A stretch of 64,000 bases of DNA. Origin: Streptosporangium saharense (lineage in GTDB: Bacteria; Actinomycetota; Actinomycetes; Streptosporangiales; Streptosporangiaceae). Each line of letters begins with the position of its first letter. Position 1 is the first letter of the stretch. Position numbers and translations under genes: made by a program. The stretch is from positions 248,001 to 312,000 of the forward strand of contig NZ_JACHJP010000008.1 in assembly GCF_014203715.1 (NCBI RefSeq). Direction: 5' to 3'. Below the pieces are notes generated by a model. That model was not told the origin of the DNA, made no database searches, and saw only the letters and a program-made list of their open reading frames with translations. Below, piece after piece: positions 47,727 to 56,979 of this stretch.

Positions 47727-48734
47727 ATGGAGATCGGGATCTTCAGCACCGGCAACCTCGCCGGAGACCCGTCGGTCGGGGCGACCACCACCGAACGCCT
47801 GCGCGGTCTGGTGAGGCTCGCGCAGCGCGCGGAACAGGCTGGTTTCGATGTGTTCGCGGTAGGCGAGGCGCACAAACCACCGGCGACCGTCAGCTCGCCC
47901 GCCGTACTGCTCGCCCATATCGCCGCGGTCACCTCGACCGTTCAGCTCTCGACGGCGGTCTCACTGATAACCGTCAACGACCCGGTCAGGCTCGCCGAGG
48001 ACTACGCGACCGTGCAGCACCTGGCCGACGGGCGGCTCGGGCTGATGTTCGGCCGGGGTGTCGATCCCGGCATCTACCGCTGGTACGGCCTCGACCCCGC
48101 AGAGACCGTCGAGATCGCCTCGGAGCGCTACGACCTGTTCCGGCGGCTGTGGAGTGAGGAGAGCGTTGACTGGACGGGGAGGTACCGGCCGCCGCTTGAG
48201 GGGTTCACCGTCGTTCCGCGCCCGCTGACCGACCGGCTGCCGCTGGTGTGGCAGACCTCGATCAGGACCAGGGCCCTCGTCGAACAGACAGCCCGCTACG
48301 GCGACGGCTTCTTCGCCAACTACGTGTTCTTCTCCGCGGAACAGGCGGCGCCGCACGTGCGGTACTTCCGTGAGCGCTACGCGGCGTACGGCCACGGCAC
48401 CGCGGAGTCCGCGCCGGTCGGCTCGGGTGCGAAGGTGCACGTCAGGCTCCGCTCCCAGGACGCGCTGCGCGAGTTCGAGGCGCAGGGCTACGACCTGTCC
48501 GCGTGGCCGTACGACACCCTCGACGAGGCGATCCGGCACAGCGCGCTGACCGTGGGCAGCCCGGCCCAGGTCCTGGACAAGATCGCCCATTTCCAGGAGC
48601 AGTACGGCGGCTACCGGCGGCAGCTCTTCTCCATCGACCTGCCCGGCGGCACCGTCGACCAGATGCTCGAACAGGTCGACCTCCTCGGGGAGCACGTCCT
48701 GCCGTCCCTGCGCGCGACTTACGCGCACGCCTGA
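47727..48734 (+). CDS. Luciferase-like monooxygenase (third of four)
   Basis: 335 aa. EIGIFSTGNLAGDPSVG start, FDVFAVGEAHKPP, STAVSLITVNDPVRLAEDYATVQHLADGRLGLMFGRG: a canonical LLM barrel of the luciferase alpha/beta branch. Begins 9 nt after the previous gene, without room for its own promoter. Substrate unknown; likely another step in the same breakdown route. Confidence 0.9.
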   Translation: MEIGIFSTGNLAGDPSVGATTTERLRGLVRLAQRAEQAGFDVFAVGEAHKPPATVSSPAVLLAHIAAVTSTVQLSTAVSLITVNDPVRLAEDYATVQHLADGRLGLMFGRGVDPGIYRWYGLDPAETVEIASERYDLFRRLWSEESVDWTGRYRPPLEGFTVVPRPLTDRLPLVWQTSIRTRALVEQTARYGDGFFANYVFFSAEQAAPHVRYFRERYAAYGHGTAESAPVGSGAKVHVRLRSQDALREFEAQGYDLSAWPYDTLDEAIRHSALTVGSPAQVLDKIAHFQEQYGGYRRQLFSIDLPGGTVDQMLEQVDLLGEHVLPSLRATYAHA

Positions 48735-48764
48735 GTCGCAACCCCCTGAAAGGAAGCAGAAACG

Positions 48765-50228
48765 ATGAGCAAGCAAGATGACGTCGACCGGGCGGCACAG
48801 GAGTCGCTGCGCCTGCTCGGCGCCGACCCGGCCAACTGGGTCCTCCCGACCCCGGGCGTGGACCACGACGTCGCGGTCATCGGCGGCGGGCAGAGCGGCG
48901 TGACCATCGCGTTCGCGCTGCGCCGCGCCGGTGTCTCCAACGTCACCGTCCTTGAGGCCGCCGACCGGGCGACCACCGGCGTGTGGCGGACACGGGCGCG
49001 GATGAACACCCTGCGCACACCGAAGACGCGCTCAGGTCCCGAGCTTGGCAACCCGGCGCTCGGCTTCCAGGCCTGGTACGAGGGACTGTACGGCCAGGCC
49101 GCCTACCAGGCCATCGGACGCATCGCCCGTACCGACTGGGCCGACTACCTCGACTGGTTCCAGCGTCAGGTCGGCGTGGAGGTCCGCTACGGAACCAGGG
49201 TCGTGGACGTCGAGCCGGTCGAGGGCCTGCTGCGGCTGCACCTGGACACGGACGGACGGCGGCACACCGAGGTGGTGCGCAAGCTCGTCCTCGCGAACGG
49301 TGTCGAGGGAACCGGCGGCCCGAGCATCCCCGCGATCTTCGAAGCGCTCCCGGAACACCTGTACGCCCACACCGGCGACGAGATCGACTTCGCCGCGCTG
49401 AACGGTAAGAAGGTGGGCGTCCTGGGCGCCGCCACCTCCGCGCTCGACGCCGCCGCCGTCGCGCTGGAGTCCGGAGCCGACGAGGTGCACGTCTTCTCCT
49501 ACCGCGCCGAGCTGGTCATCCAGCCCAGCGGCGGGAACGTGCCCAACCCCGGCGCGCAGGAGAACTTCCACCTGCAGCCAGACGCGGTGCGCTGGAAGAG
49601 CCGGTGGGCCCAGGCGAGCAAGGGTTCGACCAGCCCGCTGGACACCGTGCTGCGCGCGGTCGCCTTCCCCAACCTGCGGCTCCACTTCAACGCGCCCTGG
49701 ACGTCGTTGCGCGCGGAGGACGGCAGGGCCGTCGTCGAGGCGGCCGACGGCACCCACACCTACGACTTCGTGATCGCGGGAACCGGCTACCGGTACGACC
49801 CGCGCACCCGCCCCGAACTGCGGCGAATCGCCGAGGACGTGGCGCTGTGGCGGGACGTGTACGACCCCCCGGCCGACCTCCGCTCCGAGGTCCTCGGCGC
49901 CTTCCCCTACCTGGGGAAGGGCTACGAACTGACCGAGCGGGTGCCCGGCTCGGCCCCGTGGCTGCGCGACATCCACCTGTTCAACGCCGCCGCGTCGCAC
50001 AGCTTCGGCCGTCCGGTGGGGGACATCCCGAGCCTGCGGACCGGCGTGCCGCGCCTGGTCGAGGCGATCAGTCATGACCTTTTCTTCGCCGACCAGGGGC
50101 GGCCGAAGCCGGTCACCGCTGCCGCCGGGGAGTCCTTCGTCGAGCACTACGCCCACGCCGTGTGGCGTCCCGACGCCGAGGGTGTCGGGGACGTCGAGGG
50201 TGTCGGGGTGGAGGCGACAGTCGGCTGA
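48765..50228 (+). CDS. FAD/NAD(P)-dependent monooxygenase
   Basis: 487 aa with AAAGGAAG before ATG. The first Rossmann fold VAVIGGGQSGVTIAFALRRAG binds FAD; the second, GVLGAATSALDAAAVAL, binds NAD(P)H. GTGYRYDPRTRPEL resembles the ATG-containing segment of flavin monooxygenases. Unlike the luciferase-like neighbours it reduces its own flavin. It may oxidise sulfur or nitrogen, or hydroxylate the carbon skeleton. The last 15 residues are a small Gly/Val/Glu repeat without similarity to the family. Confidence 0.88.
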   Translation: MSKQDDVDRAAQESLRLLGADPANWVLPTPGVDHDVAVIGGGQSGVTIAFALRRAGVSNVTVLEAADRATTGVWRTRARMNTLRTPKTRSGPELGNPALGFQAWYEGLYGQAAYQAIGRIARTDWADYLDWFQRQVGVEVRYGTRVVDVEPVEGLLRLHLDTDGRRHTEVVRKLVLANGVEGTGGPSIPAIFEALPEHLYAHTGDEIDFAALNGKKVGVLGAATSALDAAAVALESGADEVHVFSYRAELVIQPSGGNVPNPGAQENFHLQPDAVRWKSRWAQASKGSTSPLDTVLRAVAFPNLRLHFNAPWTSLRAEDGRAVVEAADGTHTYDFVIAGTGYRYDPRTRPELRRIAEDVALWRDVYDPPADLRSEVLGAFPYLGKGYELTERVPGSAPWLRDIHLFNAAASHSFGRPVGDIPSLRTGVPRLVEAISHDLFFADQGRPKPVTAAAGESFVEHYAHAVWRPDAEGVGDVEGVGVEATVG

Positions 50229-50347
50229 GCCGACCGGGACCGGACGCCCACGACGCCACGCGGCCGGGCCGTACCGGACCTCGGACACTCGCCCGCTTCC
50301 GCGCGCCCGAACCACCATGACAATCCACCGACCGAGGCGGTACGACC

Positions 50348-51664
50348 ATGACGGAACCCACCCGTGAACTGCATCTGAACCTGTTCGGCAACTGGTACGG
50401 CAACCACCGGGCCGCGTGGCGGCACCCCGGCGTCGATCCGCACCAGCTCTGGGACATCGACTTCAACATCCGTACCGCCAGAACTGCGGAGCGCGGGCTG
50501 TTCGACGCGGTGTTCTTCGCCGACGGACCGAATCTCGGCCCCGTGCAGCCGACCAGCGGACAGACCAAGCCCGAGCCGATCACGCTGCTGTCGGTGCTCG
50601 GCGCGGTCACCACCCACCTCGGGCTGGCCTCGACGGTGTCGACGACCTACTCCGAGCCGTACAACACGGCGCGGCAGATCGCCTCCCTCGACCTGCTCAC
50701 CGGTGGCCGCGCCGGGTGGAACGCCGTGACCGGATCGAGTGCCGCGGCCGCGTCGAACTTCGGCCCGGCCTCCCACCCCGAGCACGCCCTGCGCTACGAG
50801 CGGTCTGAGGAGTTCCTCCAGATCGTCAAGGCGCTCTGGGAGAGCTGGGAACCGGGCGCGGTGATCGCCGACCAGGGCACCGGGGTGTTCCTGGACCCGG
50901 GCAAGGTGCACCGCGTCCCCTTCCGGGGCAGGCACTTCCAGATCGACGCGGTGTTCAACGTGCCCCGCTCCCCGCAGGGGCGGCCGCTCATCTTCCACGC
51001 GGGCGACTCCGACTTCGGCCGGTCGCAGGGCGCCCGTCACGCGGACGCCATCTTCACAGCCCAGCCGACGATCGAGGCGGCGCGGGAGTTCTACCGCGAC
51101 TTCAAGCGCCGGGTCGCCGAGGCGGGGCGGAACCCCGCGTACGCCCACGTCATGCCCGGCTACCTCGCCGTGGTCGGCAGCACGGAAGCGGAGGCGAAGG
51201 CCGCGTTCGACGAGCTGAACCGGTTGATCGACATCGAGGGAGCGATCGAGGAGGTCGCGCGCGGCGACGGGCTTGACGTGTCGGGTGTCGACCTCGACAG
51301 ACCGATTCCGGACTCGCTGTGGGAGCACTCGATCGCGACCAGCACCTTCAGGAGCCGGGTCGAGGCGCTGCGCACCAAGGCGGCCGAGGCAAGGCTCACC
51401 GCCCGCCAGGTGATCGAGTGGGACATCGCGGCGCACGGCCACTACGTGTTCGTGGGGACGCCGGAGCAGGTCGCCGACGACATCGAACTGTGGTTCACCA
51501 CCGGTGCCGCCGACGGATTCAACTACAAGGCGCCGACGTTCCCCGACGGTCTGGAGATCTTCGTCGACCACGTCGTGCCGCTGCTGCAGAAGAAAGGCGT
51601 CTACCGCAGGGAGTACACCGCGACGACGCTACGTGGCCACTACGGCCTGCCGTACCCGAACTGA
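50348..51664 (+). CDS. NtaA/DszA-type FMN-dependent monooxygenase (fourth of four)
   Basis: 438 aa. LHLNLFGNWYGNHRAAWRHP start, TARTAERGLFDAVFFADGPNL, GLASTVSTTYSEPYNTARQIASLDLLTGGRAGWNAVTGSS, and FRGRHFQIDAVFNVPRSPQGRPLIFHAGDS, all typical of the NtaA/SnaA/DszA branch. The 119-bp gap before it has no clear promoter. It is a paralogue of the gene at 46320, not a recent copy. Confidence 0.92.
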   Translation: MTEPTRELHLNLFGNWYGNHRAAWRHPGVDPHQLWDIDFNIRTARTAERGLFDAVFFADGPNLGPVQPTSGQTKPEPITLLSVLGAVTTHLGLASTVSTTYSEPYNTARQIASLDLLTGGRAGWNAVTGSSAAAASNFGPASHPEHALRYERSEEFLQIVKALWESWEPGAVIADQGTGVFLDPGKVHRVPFRGRHFQIDAVFNVPRSPQGRPLIFHAGDSDFGRSQGARHADAIFTAQPTIEAAREFYRDFKRRVAEAGRNPAYAHVMPGYLAVVGSTEAEAKAAFDELNRLIDIEGAIEEVARGDGLDVSGVDLDRPIPDSLWEHSIATSTFRSRVEALRTKAAEARLTARQVIEWDIAAHGHYVFVGTPEQVADDIELWFTTGAADGFNYKAPTFPDGLEIFVDHVVPLLQKKGVYRREYTATTLRGHYGLPYPN

Positions 51665-51692
51665 GTGACCCCACCGAGATCGGAACCATGAC

Positions 51693-52646
51693 ATGACGAC
51701 CCTTGCCGATGCCGGTCTGATCGACATCCACACCCACTACCGGCCGGTCGGCTGGCAGGTGCCGGGCGGCGAACGCCCCCGCCCTGTCGCCGGATTCGCC
51801 AAGGAGAAGCTGGAGAACCTTCCGGGGCTGGCCCAGGAGAGCATCGACGGCGGTGTCGGCCTGCGTGCCCTCAGCGCACCGGTCGAGCAGCTTTTCGGTC
51901 TGGACGGCCCGGTCGAGACGGCTGCGGTCAACACGGTGAACGAGTACCTCGCCGACGCCGTCCGGGAACGGCCCGAGGTGTTCCTCGGCCTCGCCACGGT
52001 AGACGCCTTCTCCGGTGAGGCCGGGGCTGAGCAGACCCGCTACGCGATCGAGGAACTCGGCCTGCACGGCATCGTGCTCGACTCCTCGCGCGACGACCGG
52101 TTCCTCAGCTCGCCCGAGGCGTTCCCGACCCTGGAACTGGCCGCCCGGCTCGGCGTTCCCGTCTTCGTGCACCCGGTGGCGGCGCCACAGGCGGAGGCAC
52201 TGGTGAAGGCCGCGGGACGTCCCGGCAACTCGATCGGCCGCGGCCTGCAGAACGGCGCGAGTTTCCTGTCGGCCCTTCATGCCGACCTGCCGACCCGGCT
52301 GCCCGACCTGCACCTGGTGTTCACGGCGCTGGGCAGCGGCGCGCTGTACTTCGTCACCGAGGAGCTGGCGGCCTACCGGCAGAGATCCGCGGACGGCGCC
52401 CCCGCGAACATCTACTTCGACACGACACGGCTCAACCCGTGGCTGATCCGCTACTACGCCGACGTCATCGGCGTCGAGAGGATCATCGTCGGCAGCGACT
52501 GGCCGGGCCGCCCGATCTCCGCCGAACTGGTGCGCGACGCCCTGGACACCGCCGGGTTCGACCCGGCCGCTCAGGAGCGGATCCGCGTCGGCAACGCCCG
52601 TCGGCTCTTCGAACTGCGCGCCGCGAAGAACGCGGAAGCCGCCTGA
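51693..52646 (+). CDS. Amidohydrolase family metal hydrolase
   Basis: 317 aa. Metal-binding IDIHTHY at the N-terminus, FVHPVAAP in the middle and IIVGSDWPGRP near the C-terminus match the amidohydrolase-2 (ACMSD-like) barrel. Likely hydrolyses or decarboxylates a product of the monooxygenases. 28 nt after the previous gene, same strand. Confidence 0.9.
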   Translation: MTTLADAGLIDIHTHYRPVGWQVPGGERPRPVAGFAKEKLENLPGLAQESIDGGVGLRALSAPVEQLFGLDGPVETAAVNTVNEYLADAVRERPEVFLGLATVDAFSGEAGAEQTRYAIEELGLHGIVLDSSRDDRFLSSPEAFPTLELAARLGVPVFVHPVAAPQAEALVKAAGRPGNSIGRGLQNGASFLSALHADLPTRLPDLHLVFTALGSGALYFVTEELAAYRQRSADGAPANIYFDTTRLNPWLIRYYADVIGVERIIVGSDWPGRPISAELVRDALDTAGFDPAAQERIRVGNARRLFELRAAKNAEAA

Positions 52647-52682
52647 ATCCCCATCGTCGAGAGAAAGCACGAGAAAACCACC

Positions 52683-53480
52683 ATGACCGCGACGTCCCCG
52701 GTGATCACCGCCGAGAAACTGCGCCACAAACTGGCAGACGGCGAGAAGGTCGTCCTGCTGGAGATCCGCCGTGAGCTGGACCCCGACCAGGAGGAGCCCG
52801 GGCGGCTGCCCGGTGCGCACGTCGTCGAGTTGGTGTCCCAGCTCGCCGGTCGGCGCCACGAGGGGTCGGGCAACAACCCGTTGCCGGGCGAGGAACAGAT
52901 CCAGGAGTCGGTACGCCGCTGGGGCATCGACGAGGACTCGACAGTCGTCGTGTACACCCGCGAGAACCCGGCCATCGCCACCCGCGCCTGGTGGACGCTG
53001 AGGTGGGCGGGGGTCCCGGACGTGCGCTACCTCGACGGCGGCGTCGCCGCCTGGCAGGCCGCCGACGGCCCGCTCAGCACCGACCCGCCCAAGGACGGCG
53101 ACGGCGCCTTCGTCGTCAGGGTGGGGTCCCTTCCCACCCTCGACGCGGAGCAGGCCGCCGCGCTCGCCCGCTCCGGCGTGCTGCTCGACGCCCGCCCGGA
53201 GGCCGCCTACGCCGACGGGCACATCCCCGGCGCGCTGAGCCTGCCGAGCGCGGTCAACCTCGGCGCGGACGGGCTGCTGAGGAGTGACGACGACCTGCGC
53301 GCCCGGTATGTCTCCCTCGGCGCCGACGGCGAGCGGCCCCTCGGCGTCTACTGCGGCGGTGGCGTCGGCGCCACGTTCGACATCCTCGCCCTCACCAAAC
53401 TCGGCATCCCCGCCGCCCTGTATCCCGGCTCCTGGTCGGCCTGGACCTCCGACCCGGCCCGCCCCGTCGAACAGGGCTGA
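52683..53480 (+). CDS. Two-domain sulfurtransferase (rhodanese)
   Basis: 265 aa, two rhodanese domains. The N-terminal domain has VVVYTRENPAIATRAWWTLRWAGV, with no Cys in the active loop, so it is structural. The C-terminal domain has LLDARPEAAYADGHIPGA and active loop YCGGGVGAT with the catalytic Cys. It transfers sulfane sulfur and fits handling of thiosulfate, sulfite or sulfide released upstream. Last gene of the operon. Confidence 0.93.
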   Translation: MTATSPVITAEKLRHKLADGEKVVLLEIRRELDPDQEEPGRLPGAHVVELVSQLAGRRHEGSGNNPLPGEEQIQESVRRWGIDEDSTVVVYTRENPAIATRAWWTLRWAGVPDVRYLDGGVAAWQAADGPLSTDPPKDGDGAFVVRVGSLPTLDAEQAAALARSGVLLDARPEAAYADGHIPGALSLPSAVNLGADGLLRSDDDLRARYVSLGADGERPLGVYCGGGVGATFDILALTKLGIPAALYPGSWSAWTSDPARPVEQG

Positions 53481-53520
53481 CCTCGGCGCGAGCACGTTGA
53501 CCAACCGGACGACCGGTGTC

Positions 53521-54165
53521 TCAGGCGAGACCCGCGTCGTGGGCGAGAAGTGCGATCTGGGTGCGGTTGTCCAGGTCGAGCTTGGTGAGGATGTTGGAGA
53601 CGTGGCTCTTCACCGTCGTGATGCCCATGGCGAGTTCGGTGGCGATGTCGGCGTTCGTCCTGCCCCGCGCGATGGCGAGGGCCACCTCGTGCTCTCGCGG
53701 GGTGAGGGTGGCCAGTACGGCACGGGCCCGTTCGTAGGCGTCGGTATGGGCGAGCGTGCGCTCGACCAGCCGCCGGGTGACGCCGGGGGACAGGATCGGA
53801 TCGCCCGCCGCGACCCGGGTGACCGCCTCGACGATGAGCGCGGGCGAGGTGTCCTTGAGCAGGAACCCGCTGGCGCCCGCGCGCAGCGCGTGCAGGATGT
53901 TCTCGTCGGTGTCGAAGGTCGTCAGCACGATCACCTCCGGTGGCCGCGCGCGGGCGCGCAGCCGACGGGTGGCGGTGATGCCGTCAACCCGCGGCATCCG
54001 CAGGTCCATGAGGACGACGTCGGGGGCGTGGGCGTCGGTCGCGGCGATGGCCTCCTGGCCGTTGGACGCCTCCCCGACGACGGTGATGCCCGCGGTGCCG
54101 TCCAGCATCATGGACAGCCCGGCGCGGACCAGGGCGTCGTCGTCGACCAGAAGCACGCGGATCAC
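53521..54165 (-). CDS. NarL/LuxR-family response regulator
   Basis: 214 aa from GTG 54165 (MIRVLLVDDDALVRAGL), whose GTGA overlaps the kinase stop; ATG 54174 or 54183 would add 3 or 6 residues. Receiver domain with DDD acidic pocket and phospho-acceptor Asp54 (VVLMDLRMP). C-terminal LuxR helix-turn-helix LTPREHEVALAIARGRTNADIATELAMGITTVKSHVSNIL. Cognate partner of the kinase just upstream. Target genes are unknown; see the GGGAC boxes nearby. Confidence 0.92.
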   Translation of the reverse strand: MIRVLLVDDDALVRAGLSMMLDGTAGITVVGEASNGQEAIAATDAHAPDVVLMDLRMPRVDGITATRRLRARARPPEVIVLTTFDTDENILHALRAGASGFLLKDTSPALIVEAVTRVAAGDPILSPGVTRRLVERTLAHTDAYERARAVLATLTPREHEVALAIARGRTNADIATELAMGITTVKSHVSNILTKLDLDNRTQIALLAHDAGLA

Positions 54166-55268
54166 CCGGGCCATGGTAGCCACGCCCGGATCCTGAACTG
54201 CCCATCGGAGCCGTGGTGGTCGAGTCGCCCGCCCGCCAGCCGTACCCGCTCGGTGAGGCCGACCAGCCCGACGCCGCTCGCGGGCGAGGTCGGCGCCGCG
54301 CCCGGTGACGGCAGCGGGTTGGTGAGGGTGATCGTCAGGCGGGAGCCGGGGGAGCCGCGCAGCAGCACCTCGACCGGTTGGCCGGGGGCGTGCTTGCGGG
54401 CGTTGGTCAGCCCCTCCTGGACGACGCGGTAGCCGGTCCTCCCGACGGCGGGCGGGGTCTCGCCGTCCGTCTCGTCAGCGACGTACACGCTCTGGCCCGC
54501 CTGCCGCGCCTCGTCGATCAGGTGCGGCAGGTCGGCCAGCGTGGGCGCGGGCTCCCGCTCGTCCAGGAGGTCGTCCTCCTCGCGCAGCAGGCCGATGACC
54601 TGGCGCAACTCCTCAAGTGCCTGGTGCACCCCGGAGCGGACCACCCCCGCGGCCCTGGCGAGCTGCTCGGGAGAGGAATCGGGGCGATACTCCAACGCCC
54701 CGGCGTGCGTGGCCACCAGCGACAGGCGGTGGGCCAGCACGTCATGCATCTCCCTGGCCAGTTTGCGACGCTCGGCCGTACGCGCCTCGGCGACCCGTCT
54801 GCCCTGCTCGGCCTCGGCGCGGCGGGCACGCTCGTGCAGCGAGATGAGCAGGGCGCGGCGGGAACGGGCCAGCGCGCCCCACCCCAGGAGCGCGCCGTAC
54901 GCGGCACAGATCAGCAGCAACCACCAGCCGAGGGAGATACCGGAGTTCGGCCGCCACAGCCCCTGGACCAGATGGGCCGCGACCCCCGCCGCCGCCACCC
55001 CGGCCGCGAGGGGGAAGCGCCTGCGCTGGGCCACCTGGAGCGCGCCCGCTGTCGCCGCGGGCGTCGCCACGGGGGAGATCACGGCCAGCGCCGTGGCGGC
55101 GAGCGTCCCGGAGACCGGCCACCACAACTGGGCGAGCGCGGCGGCCAGGCTCACCACCGCGACCACGACGTCCACCGCCCCGCCGCCCAGCCCCCACAGC
55201 GTCGCGGCGGTCAGCGCGCCCACCCCGAGGGCCACGACGCCCGCCGCCACCGCCTGCTTCTCACCCAT
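54162..55268 (-). CDS. NarL-type sensor histidine kinase
   Basis: 368 aa. Four to five N-terminal membrane segments, then the HisKA_3 box AEARTAERRKLAREMHDVLAHRLSLV with phospho-acceptor His175, and an ATPase domain with VVQEGLTNARKHA and SGVGLVGLTERV. No GAF, PAS or large external sensing domain, so the signal is probably read by the membrane part. The gene overlaps the response regulator. Confidence 0.93.
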   Translation of the reverse strand: MGEKQAVAAGVVALGVGALTAATLWGLGGGAVDVVVAVVSLAAALAQLWWPVSGTLAATALAVISPVATPAATAGALQVAQRRRFPLAAGVAAAGVAAHLVQGLWRPNSGISLGWWLLLICAAYGALLGWGALARSRRALLISLHERARRAEAEQGRRVAEARTAERRKLAREMHDVLAHRLSLVATHAGALEYRPDSSPEQLARAAGVVRSGVHQALEELRQVIGLLREEDDLLDEREPAPTLADLPHLIDEARQAGQSVYVADETDGETPPAVGRTGYRVVQEGLTNARKHAPGQPVEVLLRGSPGSRLTITLTNPLPSPGAAPTSPASGVGLVGLTERVRLAGGRLDHHGSDGQFRIRAWLPWPG

Positions 55269-55399
55269 CGGCCCAGGCTATTCACCGGTACGGCGCGGCC
55301 GTCACCTCCCAAAGTCGGAGCCGCCCCCCACCCGGGGAGGACCGGTCGCGGCCACACGCCGGATGTGGTGCCCCACCCCCGCGGACCAGGCTGGACGGC

Positions 55400-55783
55400 A
55401 TGAACACCTCCCTCAGAAGAACCCTCACCGTGCTCGCCGCCCCGGTGGCCGCCCTGTCCGTATGGATCCTGGCGGTGCCGGTGGCCGGGACGACGCTGAA
55501 CGTGCGGATGGGCGACGCGACGCAGACGGTCGAAGCGGTTCCGGTGGCCGTGTCCAGCCTGCTGGCCGGGCTCGCGGGCTGGGCGCTCCTGGCCATCCTG
55601 GAACGACTGACCTCCCGGCCCCGCCGCGTCTGGACGACCATCGCCGTGACCGTGTGGATCCTGTCCCTCCTCGGCCCCCTGAACAGCGCCGTCGCCACCC
55701 CGGCCACCCTCGTCCTGCTCCTGATGCACCTGACCGTCGGCGCGATCGTCATCCTGGGGTTCTCGGTGTGGGGACGACGGTGA
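55400..55783 (+). CDS. DUF6069-like four-helix membrane protein
   Basis: 127 aa with four hydrophobic segments: TLTVLAAPVAALSVWILAVPVAG, AVPVAVSSLLAGLAGWALLAIL, VWTTIAVTVWILSLLGPL, LVLLLMHLTVGAIVILGFSV. The layout and the GPLNSAVATPATLVLLLMHL segment resemble DUF6069 proteins of actinomycetes, from memory. Function unknown. Divergent from the two-component pair with a 131-bp shared gap, so it may be its target. Confidence 0.82.
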   Translation: MNTSLRRTLTVLAAPVAALSVWILAVPVAGTTLNVRMGDATQTVEAVPVAVSSLLAGLAGWALLAILERLTSRPRRVWTTIAVTVWILSLLGPLNSAVATPATLVLLLMHLTVGAIVILGFSVWGRR

Positions 55784-55854
55784 TGCCCCGGGCGGAAGCT
55801 CTGGAGATGAACGACGTCGCCGTTGAGGGGCTGCCAACCGAGGTCCCACGTACC

Positions 55855-55869
55855 GGGGACTTTGGCCCC
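55855..55869. promoter_or_regulatory. GGGAC-type box before nitroreductase gene
   Basis: GGGGACTTTGGCCCC, 134 nt before the nitroreductase start. It resembles the DosR/DevR-type (NarL-family) hypoxia box, core GGGAC-N4-GTCCC, which often controls Acg-like nitroreductases and stress proteins in actinobacteria. A similar box is at 59340. Confidence 0.5.
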
Positions 55870-56002
55870 TGCCGGGTTTGAGGGCTGGGGCGGGAGTCTG
55901 GATCCGTGTCCGTTGCTACCTCTGTGGCGGGGAGAATCCAATGACCGATGTCGACCTGTTGCCTTCTGTCCACCCGCGTCACGCCGGGCGGGTGAGCGGA
56001 CG

Positions 56003-56968
56003 ATGAACCCCTTCGCCACTCCCGCCGGTCTGCACCGGGTGGTCGTCGCGGCCAGCGCTGCCCCCTCGGTGCACAACACCCAGCCGTGGCGCTTCCACCG
56101 GGTCAGCGGTGACACGCTGGAGATGTACGCCGACCTGAGCCGGTTGCTGCCGGTCATCGACCCGCTGGGACGCGCACTGGGCATCAGCTGCGGAGCCGCC
56201 CTGTTCAACCTGCGGCTGGCCGTACGGATGGTCGGCCACGAGGCGCGGATCACCCCGCTTCCCGCGCTCGACGAGCGTCCCGACCTGCTGGCCACCATCC
56301 ACACAACGCCGGGCGCGCCCACCTCGACCGGCGAGAGCCTCCTGTACGACATGATCAGGCGCCGCCGTACCAACCGGTTCCCCTTCGACGGCAGGTCGCT
56401 GCCCGCGGACGTCGTGGTCGACCTGGTCGACGCCGCCCACGAGGAGGGCGCCACACTGGTCGTGCTCACCGGGCGGGCCGCGCGGCGGGTGCTCGACCTG
56501 GTCGCCGCGGCCGACGCGACGGTGGCCGGGGAGGAGGACTACGACGCCGAGCTGGCCCGCTGGACCCACCTCGGCTCCCGCGACGACGGTGTTCCCCTGT
56601 ACGCGATCGGTCCCCGCCCTCGCCACCGGGGGCTGCCCATACGGGACTTCGCCCCCGAGTGGCCGGGCCGTCCCGGTGCCGACTTCGAGCAGAACCCGCA
56701 GATCGCGGCGCTGTTCACCGACGGGGACGGGGCACACGACTGGCTGCGGGCCGGGCAGGCGCTGCAACGGGTGCTGCTCACCGCGACCGCGCACGGGGTG
56801 TCGGCCTCGCCGTTCAGTCAGCCGCTGGACCTGCGGGGCCCGGAGTGCCCCGGCAGCCTCGACGACGCCCCGCTCGGGTGCCCGCAGATGTTCCTCAGAC
56901 TGGGGTACGGCCAGCCGGTCCCGCACACTCCCCGAAGGCCGGTCTCCGAGGTCCTCAGGGGAGTGTGA
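56003..56968 (+). CDS. Acg-family nitroreductase-like protein
   Basis: 321 aa from ATG 56003; the longer frame from 55823 crosses the GGGAC box and is not family-like. AASAAPSVHNTQPWRFHR at the N-terminus is the FMN-binding signature of Acg-type nitroreductases. RRRTNRFPFDGRSLP starts the second half, and ALQRVLLTATAHGVSASPFSQPLDL is near the end. The family in mycobacteria is part of the DosR dormancy response and thought to sequester FMN; enzymatic substrate unknown. The upstream box fits such control. Confidence 0.88.
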   Translation: MNPFATPAGLHRVVVAASAAPSVHNTQPWRFHRVSGDTLEMYADLSRLLPVIDPLGRALGISCGAALFNLRLAVRMVGHEARITPLPALDERPDLLATIHTTPGAPTSTGESLLYDMIRRRRTNRFPFDGRSLPADVVVDLVDAAHEEGATLVVLTGRAARRVLDLVAAADATVAGEEDYDAELARWTHLGSRDDGVPLYAIGPRPRHRGLPIRDFAPEWPGRPGADFEQNPQIAALFTDGDGAHDWLRAGQALQRVLLTATAHGVSASPFSQPLDLRGPECPGSLDDAPLGCPQMFLRLGYGQPVPHTPRRPVSEVLRGV

Positions 56969-56979
56969 TCACGGGCGGG

